Source: Paenibacillus sp. 1001270B_150601_E10 (lineage in GTDB: Bacteria; Bacillota; Bacilli; Paenibacillales; Paenibacillaceae). Taken from it: a stretch of DNA of 64,000 nt. Of the stretch, positions 53,554-61,613 are shown one piece after another. The position numbers and the translations under genes are program-made. How positions within the stretch are numbered: the first letter of the stretch is position 1; each line of letters begins with the position of its first letter. The DNA lies in NCBI RefSeq assembly GCF_015558675.1, contig NZ_JADMOL010000001.1, forward strand, positions 876,654-940,653, read 5' to 3'. Under the pieces are notes generated by a model. That model did not search any database. It was not told the origin of the DNA and saw only the letters and a list, made by a program, of their open reading frames with translations.

Positions 53554-54714
53554 ATGAGTCTGTTGAAGGATTCGAGCCGCATCCTGGGTGTCATGCAAAA
53601 CGAGTCAAGCGGAAGCCCTCCATTTACCGAGGCATCCTTCTGCAAAAAGTTGTGCATGGCTGGACAAAAACACGGGGTACTGGTGCTTATCTTCTGCCCG
53701 CTCTGGGTAAACCGAAAGACAAAAACGGTGCGCAGCTACACCTACCGGCTAAAGCAGGGCTGGAAGGAAATGATCACGCCCATCCCACAGCTCGTATTTG
53801 ACCGACTTAGTTTCGTTGACAAAGAGCATTTTCGCAAGGTTCAAGGGGCAGTCTCCTATTTGAAACGCATACAAACCAAGTGGCTTGGCATCGGTTTGAG
53901 CGGAAAGTGGGATGTGTACCGGATGCTACAGGGTGAAGAACTCTTGAAAAAGATCATGCCTGAGACGGTATTGTATCAAGGGAACCCGCATCTCGCTGAC
54001 TTTATTAATCGCCATCACGGCTCTGTATTTCTTAAGCCCCATGGAGGAAGCAAAGGACGATCGGTGCTGCATGTGACAAGAGTGTATAAAGCAGCTCATG
54101 GCAGCCTCCCTTCCGAAGGCATCACCATAATGGTTATCGAAGGCAGGGATTGGCACAACGAGCCCTTTGTACGGGAGTTCCAACAGCCGAAGGACTGTCT
54201 TGCGTGGATTGGACGCTTCATCGGCAATCGCAAGTTCGTGATGCAGCCTTTCCTTACTCTGCATACCCGTGATGACAAACCTTACGACGTTCGGGTTCTG
54301 ATGCAAAAAAATGAATCGGGGCGCTGGACCATGACAGGGATGGCCGCACGCATCGGTCAGCCAGGAGCCGTCACGTCGAATCTGCACGGAGGAGGCCACG
54401 CCGTGTCGCTTGCCCCTTTTCTAGCCGAACAGTTCAGCACAGAAGAGTCAGATCGCTTAATACAGGAGCTTGAAGCCTACAGCGCGATCATCCCTACTGC
54501 CATCGAGCAGCAGCATGGGCGGCTCGTGGAATGCGGGATTGATTTTGGCATTGATCAACATGCTCGTATATGGTTGCTCGAAGTGAATTCTAAGCCGGGA
54601 AGAACCGTTTTTACTCAGACCGGCGACCATGAGGCTGCCAAGCAAGCGGTAGAGAAGCCGATCTTGTACGCTAAGAGCATCATGGTTCGACATCTTAGGA
54701 GGGTCTGTCCATGA
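53554..54714 (+). CDS. YheC/YheD-family ATP-grasp protein 2 (short form)
   Basis: A 386-residue protein without the N-terminal beta region, so YheC-like. It starts MSLLKDSSRILGVMQNESSG. The core shows ITPIPQLVFDRLSFVDKEHF, VFLKPHGGSKGRSVLHV, FVMQPFLTLHTRDDKPYDVR and CGIDFGIDQHARIWLLEVNS, KPGR. The glycine loop is GGSKGRS, less canonical than in copy 1, but the E-N-x-K metal motif is complete. ATG 53554 is 6 nt after AAGGAGGTG and 16 bp past gene 1. The stop overlaps gene 3 by 4 bp. Confidence 0.9.
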   Translation: MSLLKDSSRILGVMQNESSGSPPFTEASFCKKLCMAGQKHGVLVLIFCPLWVNRKTKTVRSYTYRLKQGWKEMITPIPQLVFDRLSFVDKEHFRKVQGAVSYLKRIQTKWLGIGLSGKWDVYRMLQGEELLKKIMPETVLYQGNPHLADFINRHHGSVFLKPHGGSKGRSVLHVTRVYKAAHGSLPSEGITIMVIEGRDWHNEPFVREFQQPKDCLAWIGRFIGNRKFVMQPFLTLHTRDDKPYDVRVLMQKNESGRWTMTGMAARIGQPGAVTSNLHGGGHAVSLAPFLAEQFSTEESDRLIQELEAYSAIIPTAIEQQHGRLVECGIDFGIDQHARIWLLEVNSKPGRTVFTQTGDHEAAKQAVEKPILYAKSIMVRHLRRVCP

Positions 54715-56087
54715 GTTTGACGGTATGTAACGTCCATTTGACGCCTAAATCCGATAAGATGGTGTATGTCTCGCATACCCTGCTCAAGCAATTGAACTTA
54801 TCCGGAAAACGAACGGTGCGCCTTCATTTGGGATCATCAAGCGTTCCTGTAACGGTGAAGCCCATTCGCAAAGCCGGAAAGCATCTATATATTCCCGCCT
54901 CGCTAAGGACGCGATTCCGAGTTCCCAAATCAGGAAGTGTATTTTTATTAAATGAAAATGAAGGAGACGTGCAGCTCGGTCCCTTAATCGGCATTATGTC
55001 CGATGCCTCTCAGCGTTCGGCTACACATCCATTTGGAAGCAGAACGAGCTTTATTAAGCAAATTCTCCGAGCCGGCAACAAGAAAGCCTATGTATTCGCC
55101 TTCTCCCCAAGAGATATTAATTGGCAAAACGAGACGGTGCACGCCTACTTCATCAACGAGGCTGGGTCATGGGTAAGAAAGACCGTCCCCCTACCTGATG
55201 TAATCTATAACCGCCTGCCAAGCCGAAAAGCCGAAACGACAAGCTATATCAATACCCTCCGGGAACGATTTATGCGCCGCAACATCCCCTTCTTCAACTG
55301 GAGCTTCTTTAACAAATCCGATGTATACGCCCTGCTAAAGGATGAGGTGGCAGCAAATCGGTATGTGCCGGAATCCGTTATGAATCCAAGTGCTGATGTC
55401 ATCAAGGAGATGCTCGAGAAGCATCAATTCGTATACTATAAGCCGACAGCAGGCAGCCTTGGCATCGGCATCTATCGACTCACCTATCTTCCTAAAAAGG
55501 GATACTTTGCTCGCTACACCGCTAATGGGAAGAATATGCTGCTTCGCTTCAAAAAATTCTCCAGTCTCATGCGGATGCTGGAAGGACGTCATGGCCGCTC
55601 CCTTCGCAATTATGTTGTTCAGCAGGGAGTAAGACTCGCCGAGATTGACGGCTGTCCAATCGACTTCCGCTTTCATATGCATAAGAATGGGGATAATGAG
55701 TGGGCCGTTGTGGGGATCGGTGCAAAGAAAGCAGGCAAAGGCAGTGTAACGACCCATGTAAAGAACGGCGGACAGCTGATGACGCCAAAGCAAGCTCTTG
55801 AACGAACATTCGGTGATCGCGCCGAACTTATTATAGATAAAGCAAAAGACGTCGCGATTGAACTAGCGGAAGCGATAGAGCGCAATTATCCGCATCGGCT
55901 TGGAGAGCTTGGCTTCGATCTCGGCATAGACCGCGATGAGCAGGTATGGATGTTTGAAGCAAACGCGAAGCCGGGACGCTCTATCTTTAAGCACCCTTCA
56001 CTCAAAAGTGAAGGACGCTCCTCTATCGAACATATCCTGGAGCACTGCTTGTACCTCAGTAAATTTCGCAGGAGGGAAGAGCCGTGA
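54711..56087 (+). CDS. YheC/YheD-family ATP-grasp protein 3 (long form)
   Basis: A 458-residue long form. The N-terminal beta region (residues 1-90: VTVKPIRKAGKHLYIPASLR, QLGPLIGIM) matches that of copy 1. The core has VPLPDVIYNRLPSRKAETTS, FVYYKPTAGSLGIGIYRL, VVQQGVRLAEIDGCPIDFR and GELGFDLGIDRDEQVWMFEA, NAKPGR. Start and stop overlap genes 2 and 4 by 4 bp each (ATGA, GTGA), so translation is coupled. Genes 1-2 and 3-4 look like a duplicated long-short pair. Confidence 0.9.
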   Translation: MSLTVCNVHLTPKSDKMVYVSHTLLKQLNLSGKRTVRLHLGSSSVPVTVKPIRKAGKHLYIPASLRTRFRVPKSGSVFLLNENEGDVQLGPLIGIMSDASQRSATHPFGSRTSFIKQILRAGNKKAYVFAFSPRDINWQNETVHAYFINEAGSWVRKTVPLPDVIYNRLPSRKAETTSYINTLRERFMRRNIPFFNWSFFNKSDVYALLKDEVAANRYVPESVMNPSADVIKEMLEKHQFVYYKPTAGSLGIGIYRLTYLPKKGYFARYTANGKNMLLRFKKFSSLMRMLEGRHGRSLRNYVVQQGVRLAEIDGCPIDFRFHMHKNGDNEWAVVGIGAKKAGKGSVTTHVKNGGQLMTPKQALERTFGDRAELIIDKAKDVAIELAEAIERNYPHRLGELGFDLGIDRDEQVWMFEANAKPGRSIFKHPSLKSEGRSSIEHILEHCLYLSKFRRREEP

Positions 56088-57190
56088 GTGAAGAGTCACA
56101 AAAACGACCGATCATCGCTATCTTAACGATGGATGATGACAAGGAGTATTTCCGGGGTAACCGAGTCAACTTCGCGGAGACGATTACAGCAGGCAAAGAG
56201 ATGGGTTACACCGTCTACATCTTGACGATCAAGGATCTGAAGTTGTCTCAGAAGCGAGTGATTGGCTACAACTACATCCAAGAAACGAACGTGTGGCAGC
56301 AGGAATGGTTCCCTCTGCCCCACGTCATCTACAATCGCATCCCACTCCGCGAGGACGAGATGCAGTCAACAGTTAAGCGTAAGATTCAGGATGTGCTGCA
56401 GCACCCCAACATCAAAATCTTCAACCCTTACTTTTTCAATAAATGGCATCTGTTCGAATGGCTGAAGAACTCCCCTACGACAAGAAAATATATTCCGAAA
56501 ACCCAAAGGCTAAAAACCTCTGTCGGTCTAGGGAAGATGCTGAAGAAACATGCCTATCTGTACCTAAAGCCAGAGGCTGGAAAAGCGGGAGTCGGCATCA
56601 TGACGCTTCGAATGAATCCAGCCAAAAGCTTGAAGTTCCGCTTAAAAGTGCAGGACAAGAAAGGAAGCACCTCCTATAAAGCAGCCAAGATTGATAAGCT
56701 GTGGACGAGAATTCGCAAGGAGGCTGGCACGAACTCCTATATCATTCAACAAGGCATTACGCTTGCGACTATGAATAAGCGGCCTTTCGATCTCAGACTG
56801 CTAGCTCAGAAGAATGGCAGAGGACAATGGGACGTTACAGGCATAGGTGCTCGTGTCGCGGGAGTCTCGAGTATTACCACTCACGTTCCACGCGGAGGAA
56901 GCATTGAAGATCCAGAGAAGATATTGACGACCATCTTTGGCACAGAGCAGGCTAGAAGCATTATGGCAAAGGCAAGAATGGCTGCTATTGTAATCGCGAA
57001 GCAGGTAGAGAGAGGATCAGGCCAAACGCTTGGGGAAATGTCTATGGATCTTGGCGTTGATACGACGGGAGGCATCTGGTTCTTTGAAGCCAATGCGAAG
57101 CCGATGAAGTTCGATGAGCCTCACATTCGAAGACGATCATTGGAGCGCATCTTTCAATACTGCTCTTATCTTTCACGATCAGGCGGATAA
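56084..57190 (+). CDS. YheC/YheD-family ATP-grasp protein 4 (short form)
   Basis: A 368-residue short form starting at GTG 56084 (MSEESQKRPIIAILTMDDDK) inside the end of gene 3, with GGAGGGAAGAG upstream. The core has FPLPHVIYNRIPLREDEMQS, LYLKPEAGKAGVGIMTL, SYIIQQGITLATMNKRPFDL and GEMSMDLGVDTTGGIWFFEA, NAKP. The glycine loop (EAGKAGVG) differs most from the other copies. It is close in length to B. subtilis YheC (about 360). Confidence 0.9.
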   Translation: MSEESQKRPIIAILTMDDDKEYFRGNRVNFAETITAGKEMGYTVYILTIKDLKLSQKRVIGYNYIQETNVWQQEWFPLPHVIYNRIPLREDEMQSTVKRKIQDVLQHPNIKIFNPYFFNKWHLFEWLKNSPTTRKYIPKTQRLKTSVGLGKMLKKHAYLYLKPEAGKAGVGIMTLRMNPAKSLKFRLKVQDKKGSTSYKAAKIDKLWTRIRKEAGTNSYIIQQGITLATMNKRPFDLRLLAQKNGRGQWDVTGIGARVAGVSSITTHVPRGGSIEDPEKILTTIFGTEQARSIMAKARMAAIVIAKQVERGSGQTLGEMSMDLGVDTTGGIWFFEANAKPMKFDEPHIRRRSLERIFQYCSYLSRSGG

Positions 57191-57213
57191 CGGAGAAAAG
57201 AAGGTGAATACGT

Positions 57214-58764
57214 TTGGCTCAACCGGTGCTAGGCATTCTAACGCTCTATATGAATGAGCAGAAGCAACTTGAAGAACGCACTATTTTTCAAAAAATGATT
57301 ACGGCCGGAAAGAAGCTCGGACTTGAAGTCTTCGTCTTCACTCCACAGGATGTAAGGGATCAGCCGCAGCGCATCTATGCCCTTACCTATCATCCTGGCC
57401 ATCAGCGCTGGTCACGAAAATGGGTCCACTTCCCTCATATGATCTTTGATCGATGCCGGATTCAGAACAGCTATCGCTTCGAGCAGCTCAAACGCTTCCG
57501 TGCCAAATACCGCCATCTCCTGTTCTTGAATCGGCCTCTTCGCAATAAATGGACCATCTATCAGGTCCTGTCGGATGTTCCAGCCTTCGAGCCCTACCTG
57601 CCAAAGACAAAGCTGTACAGCTCCATCTCGGAGGTGCAGCGCATGCTTAAGCAGCATGATATCGTCTACCTAAAGCCGATTAACGGTACAGGCGGCCGAG
57701 GAATACTGCGAATAGAGCGCCTGAAGGGAAGCAAGCAAATGGTCTATGTGCAAGGCAGAGATCAGATGCGCAGAATTATTAGGCCTCAGCGCATGACCTG
57801 GACACAGCTTACCATGCGATTGTCCTCTTGGAAAGCAAAAGGCCGGTATCTGGTGCAGCAGGGCATCTCCTTGAAGCTGCCAAGCGGACGGGTTCATGAT
57901 TATCGAATGCTTGTGCAAAAGGACGGTACGGGCGAATGGGCTCTGACTGGCTGTGCGGGGCGTGTAGGCGCTGCAAAAAGCATTACCTCGAACCTGCACG
58001 GCGGCGGCGAGGCGGTAAGAATGGAATCCCTGCTTAGGCAATGGATAGGCGATGACCACAAGATCGCCTCCGTTAAAGAGGATGCGGAGCATCTGGGCAG
58101 CGAGGTTGCAAAATTCCTTGAGCAGCGCTATGGCGCGCTTTGCGAGCTTGCCCTTGATCTAGCCATTGACCGAAGCGGCCATGTATGGCTCTTGGAGGTG
58201 AATCCGAAGCCAGCCCGTGAAGTATTTGCTCGGATCGGAGACCGTGATACGTACAACTTGGCGATACGCCGGCCTCTTGAGTATGCCAAATGGCTTTACG
58301 AGCATCAGGGCAGCACTCGGAACCAAGATGTCCGTACACTGGACACTCAGGATCACTCAGCTATTATGGAAATCGAGGATACAAGATCATCCGATACGGT
58401 ATCGATCTCAGCGCTTCCATCCTTAACGGAACCAACAGACCTCGAGTCACTCCTCTTTCCTCCGGCACCATCCCGAAAAGAAGCAAAGCGAAGCTCCAAG
58501 CGGCCAAGCAAGCCTTTCTTTCCATCCAAGGCCTCAAGTCTTGAGCGAAGCCGGTCCTCAATCAAATCCGATCATCAAGCTTCGCCTCACAATCATGATT
58601 GGAGTGAAGAAGTGGATGACTCCCTTCTTCCGGACTTTGATGAGCTCAGAGAGCTTGATAAGCTGCGCGAAGAGCAGCGCAGACAAAAGCAAGACGAACA
58701 GGAGACGGAACAGCTTATTAAACTCATCAAGTCCCTTGAGAAAAGATTAGATGTTGATTCATAA
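57214..58764 (+). CDS. YheC/YheD-family ATP-grasp protein 5 with disordered, coiled-coil tail
   Basis: A 516-residue protein. Residues 1 to about 370 are a short-form ATP-grasp unit: FPHMIFDRCRIQNSYRFEQL, VYLKPINGTGGRGILRI, YLVQQGISLKLPSGRVHDYR, CELALDLAIDRSGHVWLLEV, NPKPAR. Residues about 380-516 are new: S/P/K-rich low complexity (SRKEAKRSSKRPSKPFFPSK), then a charged helix (LRELDKLREEQRRQKQDEQE) ending in a leucine-spaced coil. This tail has no counterpart in the other four and could bind partners or the coat. The start is TTG 57214, 7 nt after AAGAAGGTG, 23 bp past gene 4. It is the last gene before a terminator. Confidence 0.9.
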   Translation: MAQPVLGILTLYMNEQKQLEERTIFQKMITAGKKLGLEVFVFTPQDVRDQPQRIYALTYHPGHQRWSRKWVHFPHMIFDRCRIQNSYRFEQLKRFRAKYRHLLFLNRPLRNKWTIYQVLSDVPAFEPYLPKTKLYSSISEVQRMLKQHDIVYLKPINGTGGRGILRIERLKGSKQMVYVQGRDQMRRIIRPQRMTWTQLTMRLSSWKAKGRYLVQQGISLKLPSGRVHDYRMLVQKDGTGEWALTGCAGRVGAAKSITSNLHGGGEAVRMESLLRQWIGDDHKIASVKEDAEHLGSEVAKFLEQRYGALCELALDLAIDRSGHVWLLEVNPKPAREVFARIGDRDTYNLAIRRPLEYAKWLYEHQGSTRNQDVRTLDTQDHSAIMEIEDTRSSDTVSISALPSLTEPTDLESLLFPPAPSRKEAKRSSKRPSKPFFPSKASSLERSRSSIKSDHQASPHNHDWSEEVDDSLLPDFDELRELDKLREEQRRQKQDEQETEQLIKLIKSLEKRLDVDS

Positions 58765-58822
58765 GCCTAACTTGAAAAATGAATGGTTCAACATCTCTCC
58801 AGGAACGCTGTTTCCTCATTTA

Positions 58823-58854
58823 AAAGGCACAGGCTTCTAACAGCCTGTGCCTTT
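58823..58854. terminator. Bidirectional terminator after the ATP-grasp operon
   Basis: AAAGGCACAGGCT (58823-58835) and AGCCTGTGCCTTT (58842-58854) form a 13-bp stem with a 6-nt loop, between the ends of converging genes. The minus strand has CCTTTTAAA and the plus strand CCTTTATG. Confidence 0.85.
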
Positions 58855-58861
58855 ATGCATG

Positions 58862-59521
58862 TTAATCTTTGACAACGAGCCCGAAGATCTTCGTAAATAG
58901 GATTGCTTGTCCAGGTGAAATGATGCAGCCCTGCAGATCTTCAAGCGTCACTCCGAGATTATGAAAGTCCGCAGTGCTCAGATCAATCCCTCTTAGCTTC
59001 GCGCCAGAGAACTGAGACTGATCAATCTTGCATTCTGGAAATTCCACCTTGTTGAACTCCGTATGATAAAAGTCTGACTTTTCAAGTGACGTCTCCTGAA
59101 AAGATACCTGCTTCATATTCGCAAACCGAAAGGTCGCATAATCGCCTGCGCATTGATGAAACAAAATATTGCGCATCGTCGCAGCCGTCATGTCCATCCC
59201 CATAATCTTGCATTGCAGAAACTGAACCCTGTGGATAATCGCATCACTAAAGTCCACATTCGACAAGTCGCAGTTCTTAAACACAATGTCGGTCAGCTCT
59301 GCATGCTGCAGAGAAACATGACGAAAGGTTACATTATGAAACTCCATCTGGTCGAATAGAACCTTGCCAGCGGTTACATATTCAACCGCTTCATCCTCAC
59401 ATCTTGCCTGTCTGAACTCGGTGTGGTCTTCAATTCCCGCTTCGCATAATCGAAGCGGCTCAAGCTGCCTTGGAAGCTTTGGCTTCACCAGCTTGATCGG
59501 TGGAGCATCCGCAGCACTCAT
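58862..59521 (-). CDS. Pentapeptide-repeat protein of Qnr-like size
   Basis: A 219-residue protein. After about 45 ordinary residues, A(D/N/E)LxF-type pentapeptides run to about residue 190 (FHNVTFRHVSLQHAELTDIV, CDLSNVDFSDAIIHRVQF, FQETSLEKSDFYHTEFNKVE). The end, GVTLEDLQGCIISPGQAILF, TKIFGLVVKD, matches the end layout of Qnr proteins (total about 218). Pentapeptide repeats fold as a right-handed beta helix that can mimic DNA. A gyrase-protecting role is an inference only. It is coupled to the HAD gene 12 bp upstream. SD AGGAGG. Confidence 0.88.
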   Translation of the reverse strand: MSAADAPPIKLVKPKLPRQLEPLRLCEAGIEDHTEFRQARCEDEAVEYVTAGKVLFDQMEFHNVTFRHVSLQHAELTDIVFKNCDLSNVDFSDAIIHRVQFLQCKIMGMDMTAATMRNILFHQCAGDYATFRFANMKQVSFQETSLEKSDFYHTEFNKVEFPECKIDQSQFSGAKLRGIDLSTADFHNLGVTLEDLQGCIISPGQAILFTKIFGLVVKD

Positions 59522-59533
59522 ACAAGCAGCCTC

Positions 59534-60211
59534 CTATTTGGATGAAGAATGTGCCTTCACGAGGTCCAATATTTCTGAAAAGTGATGAATAATATGATCG
59601 GAACCATCAAGCTCTTGATCATCGCCAAAGCCTGCATATTTACAGCCTATGACAGTTAATCCGTTCTTCTTGCCTGCTTCTACGTCTGATGAACGATCGC
59701 CGACCATCCAAGCATGATCGATCTGGTTCTCCTCCAAGAGAATACGGACCAAGTCTACCTTTGTCTCCGTTTGGTGGCCGCCTGCACTATATAGTCCGTC
59801 AAAGTAAGGGGATATCTCGTGAGCATCTGCTACTCCTATTACATACGGCTCGAGTCCGTTGCTTGCTACGAACAGCTTTATTCCCTGTTCATGGAGAGCC
59901 TTCAGCGTATTTGATACTTCAGGATACAGCTTAGAAGCACCAGCAGAAAGACCTGACAGCTCCTCCTCCAAGAGCAGCTCGTCCGCCCGGCGTTTCGCTT
60001 CCTCGCTTGCATCAGGCATGACGCGATTCCAGATTGCTTCTAGAAGCATGCCTAATGAGCTTAATATAATTTCTTCAGGAGGGGTTGGACCTTTGAACAG
60101 CCCTTCCTCGCGAAGACGATCAAATAAACGGTGATACGCTGGAATTAGAAGCGTCTCCGTCTGAAATAATGTGCCATCCATGTCAAAAATCATTGCTTGC
60201 GGTGAAGTCAT
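59534..60211 (-). CDS. HAD-superfamily phosphatase (phosphoglycolate-phosphatase-like)
   Basis: A 225-residue HAD hydrolase with motif I FDMDGTLFQTE (nucleophile Asp), motif II FVASNGLEPY, the Lys near TETKVDLVRILL and motif IV WMVGDRSSDVEAGKKNG. The alpha-helical cap lies between residues 20 and 90. It removes phosphate from small molecules; the substrate is unknown. It is the first gene of a two-gene unit with the pentapeptide-repeat gene. Confidence 0.9.
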   Translation of the reverse strand: MTSPQAMIFDMDGTLFQTETLLIPAYHRLFDRLREEGLFKGPTPPEEIILSSLGMLLEAIWNRVMPDASEEAKRRADELLLEEELSGLSAGASKLYPEVSNTLKALHEQGIKLFVASNGLEPYVIGVADAHEISPYFDGLYSAGGHQTETKVDLVRILLEENQIDHAWMVGDRSSDVEAGKKNGLTVIGCKYAGFGDDQELDGSDHIIHHFSEILDLVKAHSSSK

Positions 60212-60400
60212 GGTTTCATCTCATCCTTTATCGCGTAGTCAAATGTCGTTTCTATGTTGTCTGAACACATCCAGCTAACAAGACCTTATCATATTTTTTG
60301 GAGATTGTCTTTTCAACGTTAAATGGAAATAACTTGGCAGCACTTCCCTGAACCTGATACGATAGACATATGCAACGCAAAGAACGAGATGGAGGCGTGT

Positions 60401-61390
60401 ATGATGCAGCATCATGAAGCAATCGTTATTGGCGCAGGCCCTTGCGGCTTGTCAGCCGCTATTGAGCTTAAGCAGGCGGGAATTGAACCGCTTATTATAG
60501 AAAAGCACTGTGTGGTTCATTCCATCTATCGTTATCCGACAAACATGCAGTTTTTCAGCACCCCTAAGCTGCTCGAAATTGGGAATATTCCTTTTACAAC
60601 AACGAATGACAAGCCGTATCGCAAGGAAGCACTCGTCTATTACCTTACGGTCGCGAGACACTATGATCTTCAAATTCAATCCTATGAAGAGGTTACTGCG
60701 ATTCGCAAGCAGGAGGACGGTTTATTCCTTGCATCGACCACGACCACGAATGGAGAGCAGCGTACCTATTCTGCTCGCTATGTGATTGTAGCCACAGGAT
60801 ATTTTGATCATCCGAATATGCTTGGCATCCCAGGCGAGGATCTGCCTCATGTGACGCATTATTTTGAAGAAGCGCATCCTTACGCAGGTACGACCGTGAC
60901 GATCATAGGAGGGAACAACTCTGCTGTGGATGCTGCGCTTGAGCTTCAGCGTGTAGGGGCTAAGGTGCGAATCATATACAGAGGCGCTGAGATCTCACCT
61001 CGCATAAAGCCTTGGGTACGCCCTACCTTTGAAAGTTTGATTCAAAAAGGCGAGATTGAGATGCATTTTAGCGCTCAAGTTACAGCCATACATCCTGGGG
61101 AGATCACCGTAACCACCCATGATGGAACAGCAACCAGCAGGGATAGTCAATTCGTCCTGATTCTGACTGGCTTCCGCCCTGATCGCGAGCTAATTGAAGG
61201 AGCAGGCGTGAAGCTGCAGGATGAAGACAAGGAGAAGCCCGTCTTCGATCCTGACACGATGCTTACCAATGTAGAGGGACTATATGTTGCCGGCGTCATT
61301 GCGTCAGGACGCGATGCGAATGAAATCTTTATCGAGTCTGGCAGACATCATGGTAAGCTGATTGCCGATCATATTATCGCGTATAGATAA
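60401..61390 (+). CDS. YpdA-like FAD/NAD(P)-dependent oxidoreductase
   Basis: A 329-residue flavoprotein. The FAD-binding GAGPCGLSAAIELKQAG lies at residues about 10-26, a second Rossmann motif (VTIIGGNNSAVDAALELQRV) at about 165-185, and the C-terminal FAD contact is GLYVAGVIASGRDANEIFIE. The pattern fits YpdA, the bacillithiol-disulfide (bacilliredoxin) reductase of Bacillales. The single Cys after GAGP is in the YpdA position. ATG 60401 (or 60404) follows GGAGG. The long upstream frame is unsupported. Confidence 0.87.
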   Translation: MMQHHEAIVIGAGPCGLSAAIELKQAGIEPLIIEKHCVVHSIYRYPTNMQFFSTPKLLEIGNIPFTTTNDKPYRKEALVYYLTVARHYDLQIQSYEEVTAIRKQEDGLFLASTTTTNGEQRTYSARYVIVATGYFDHPNMLGIPGEDLPHVTHYFEEAHPYAGTTVTIIGGNNSAVDAALELQRVGAKVRIIYRGAEISPRIKPWVRPTFESLIQKGEIEMHFSAQVTAIHPGEITVTTHDGTATSRDSQFVLILTGFRPDRELIEGAGVKLQDEDKEKPVFDPDTMLTNVEGLYVAGVIASGRDANEIFIESGRHHGKLIADHIIAYR

Positions 61391-61447
61391 CGATCCAGCA
61401 ATCAGCGTGATTACAGGATTTAATGTGATCCACTAGAATTTTTGGAT

Positions 61448-61472
61448 CTTACTAGATTCTAGATCTAGTAAG
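61448..61472. repeat. Inverted repeat after the YpdA-like gene
   Basis: CTTACTAGAT, TCTAG, ATCTAGTAAG: perfect 10-bp arms, extendable by GGA/TCC with a one-base bulge. There is no T run. It lies 11 bp before the real terminator. Confidence 0.6.
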
Positions 61473-61482
61473 TCCGTATATG

Positions 61483-61515
61483 AAAAGGCGATGCCTCTGG
61501 GCACCGCCTTTTTTT
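61483..61515 (+). terminator. Terminator of the YpdA-like gene
   Basis: AAGGCG-A-TGCC and GGCA-C-CGCCTT pair with one mismatch; seven T follow. Confidence 0.88.
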
Positions 61516-61613
61516 ATGACGCTTTACCAATGTGAATGAATCAGCTTACTTCGATTCAATGAATCCAATTCTGTACAATTCATGATGATGGCATTTAGTC
61601 GCGATAATTCTTC

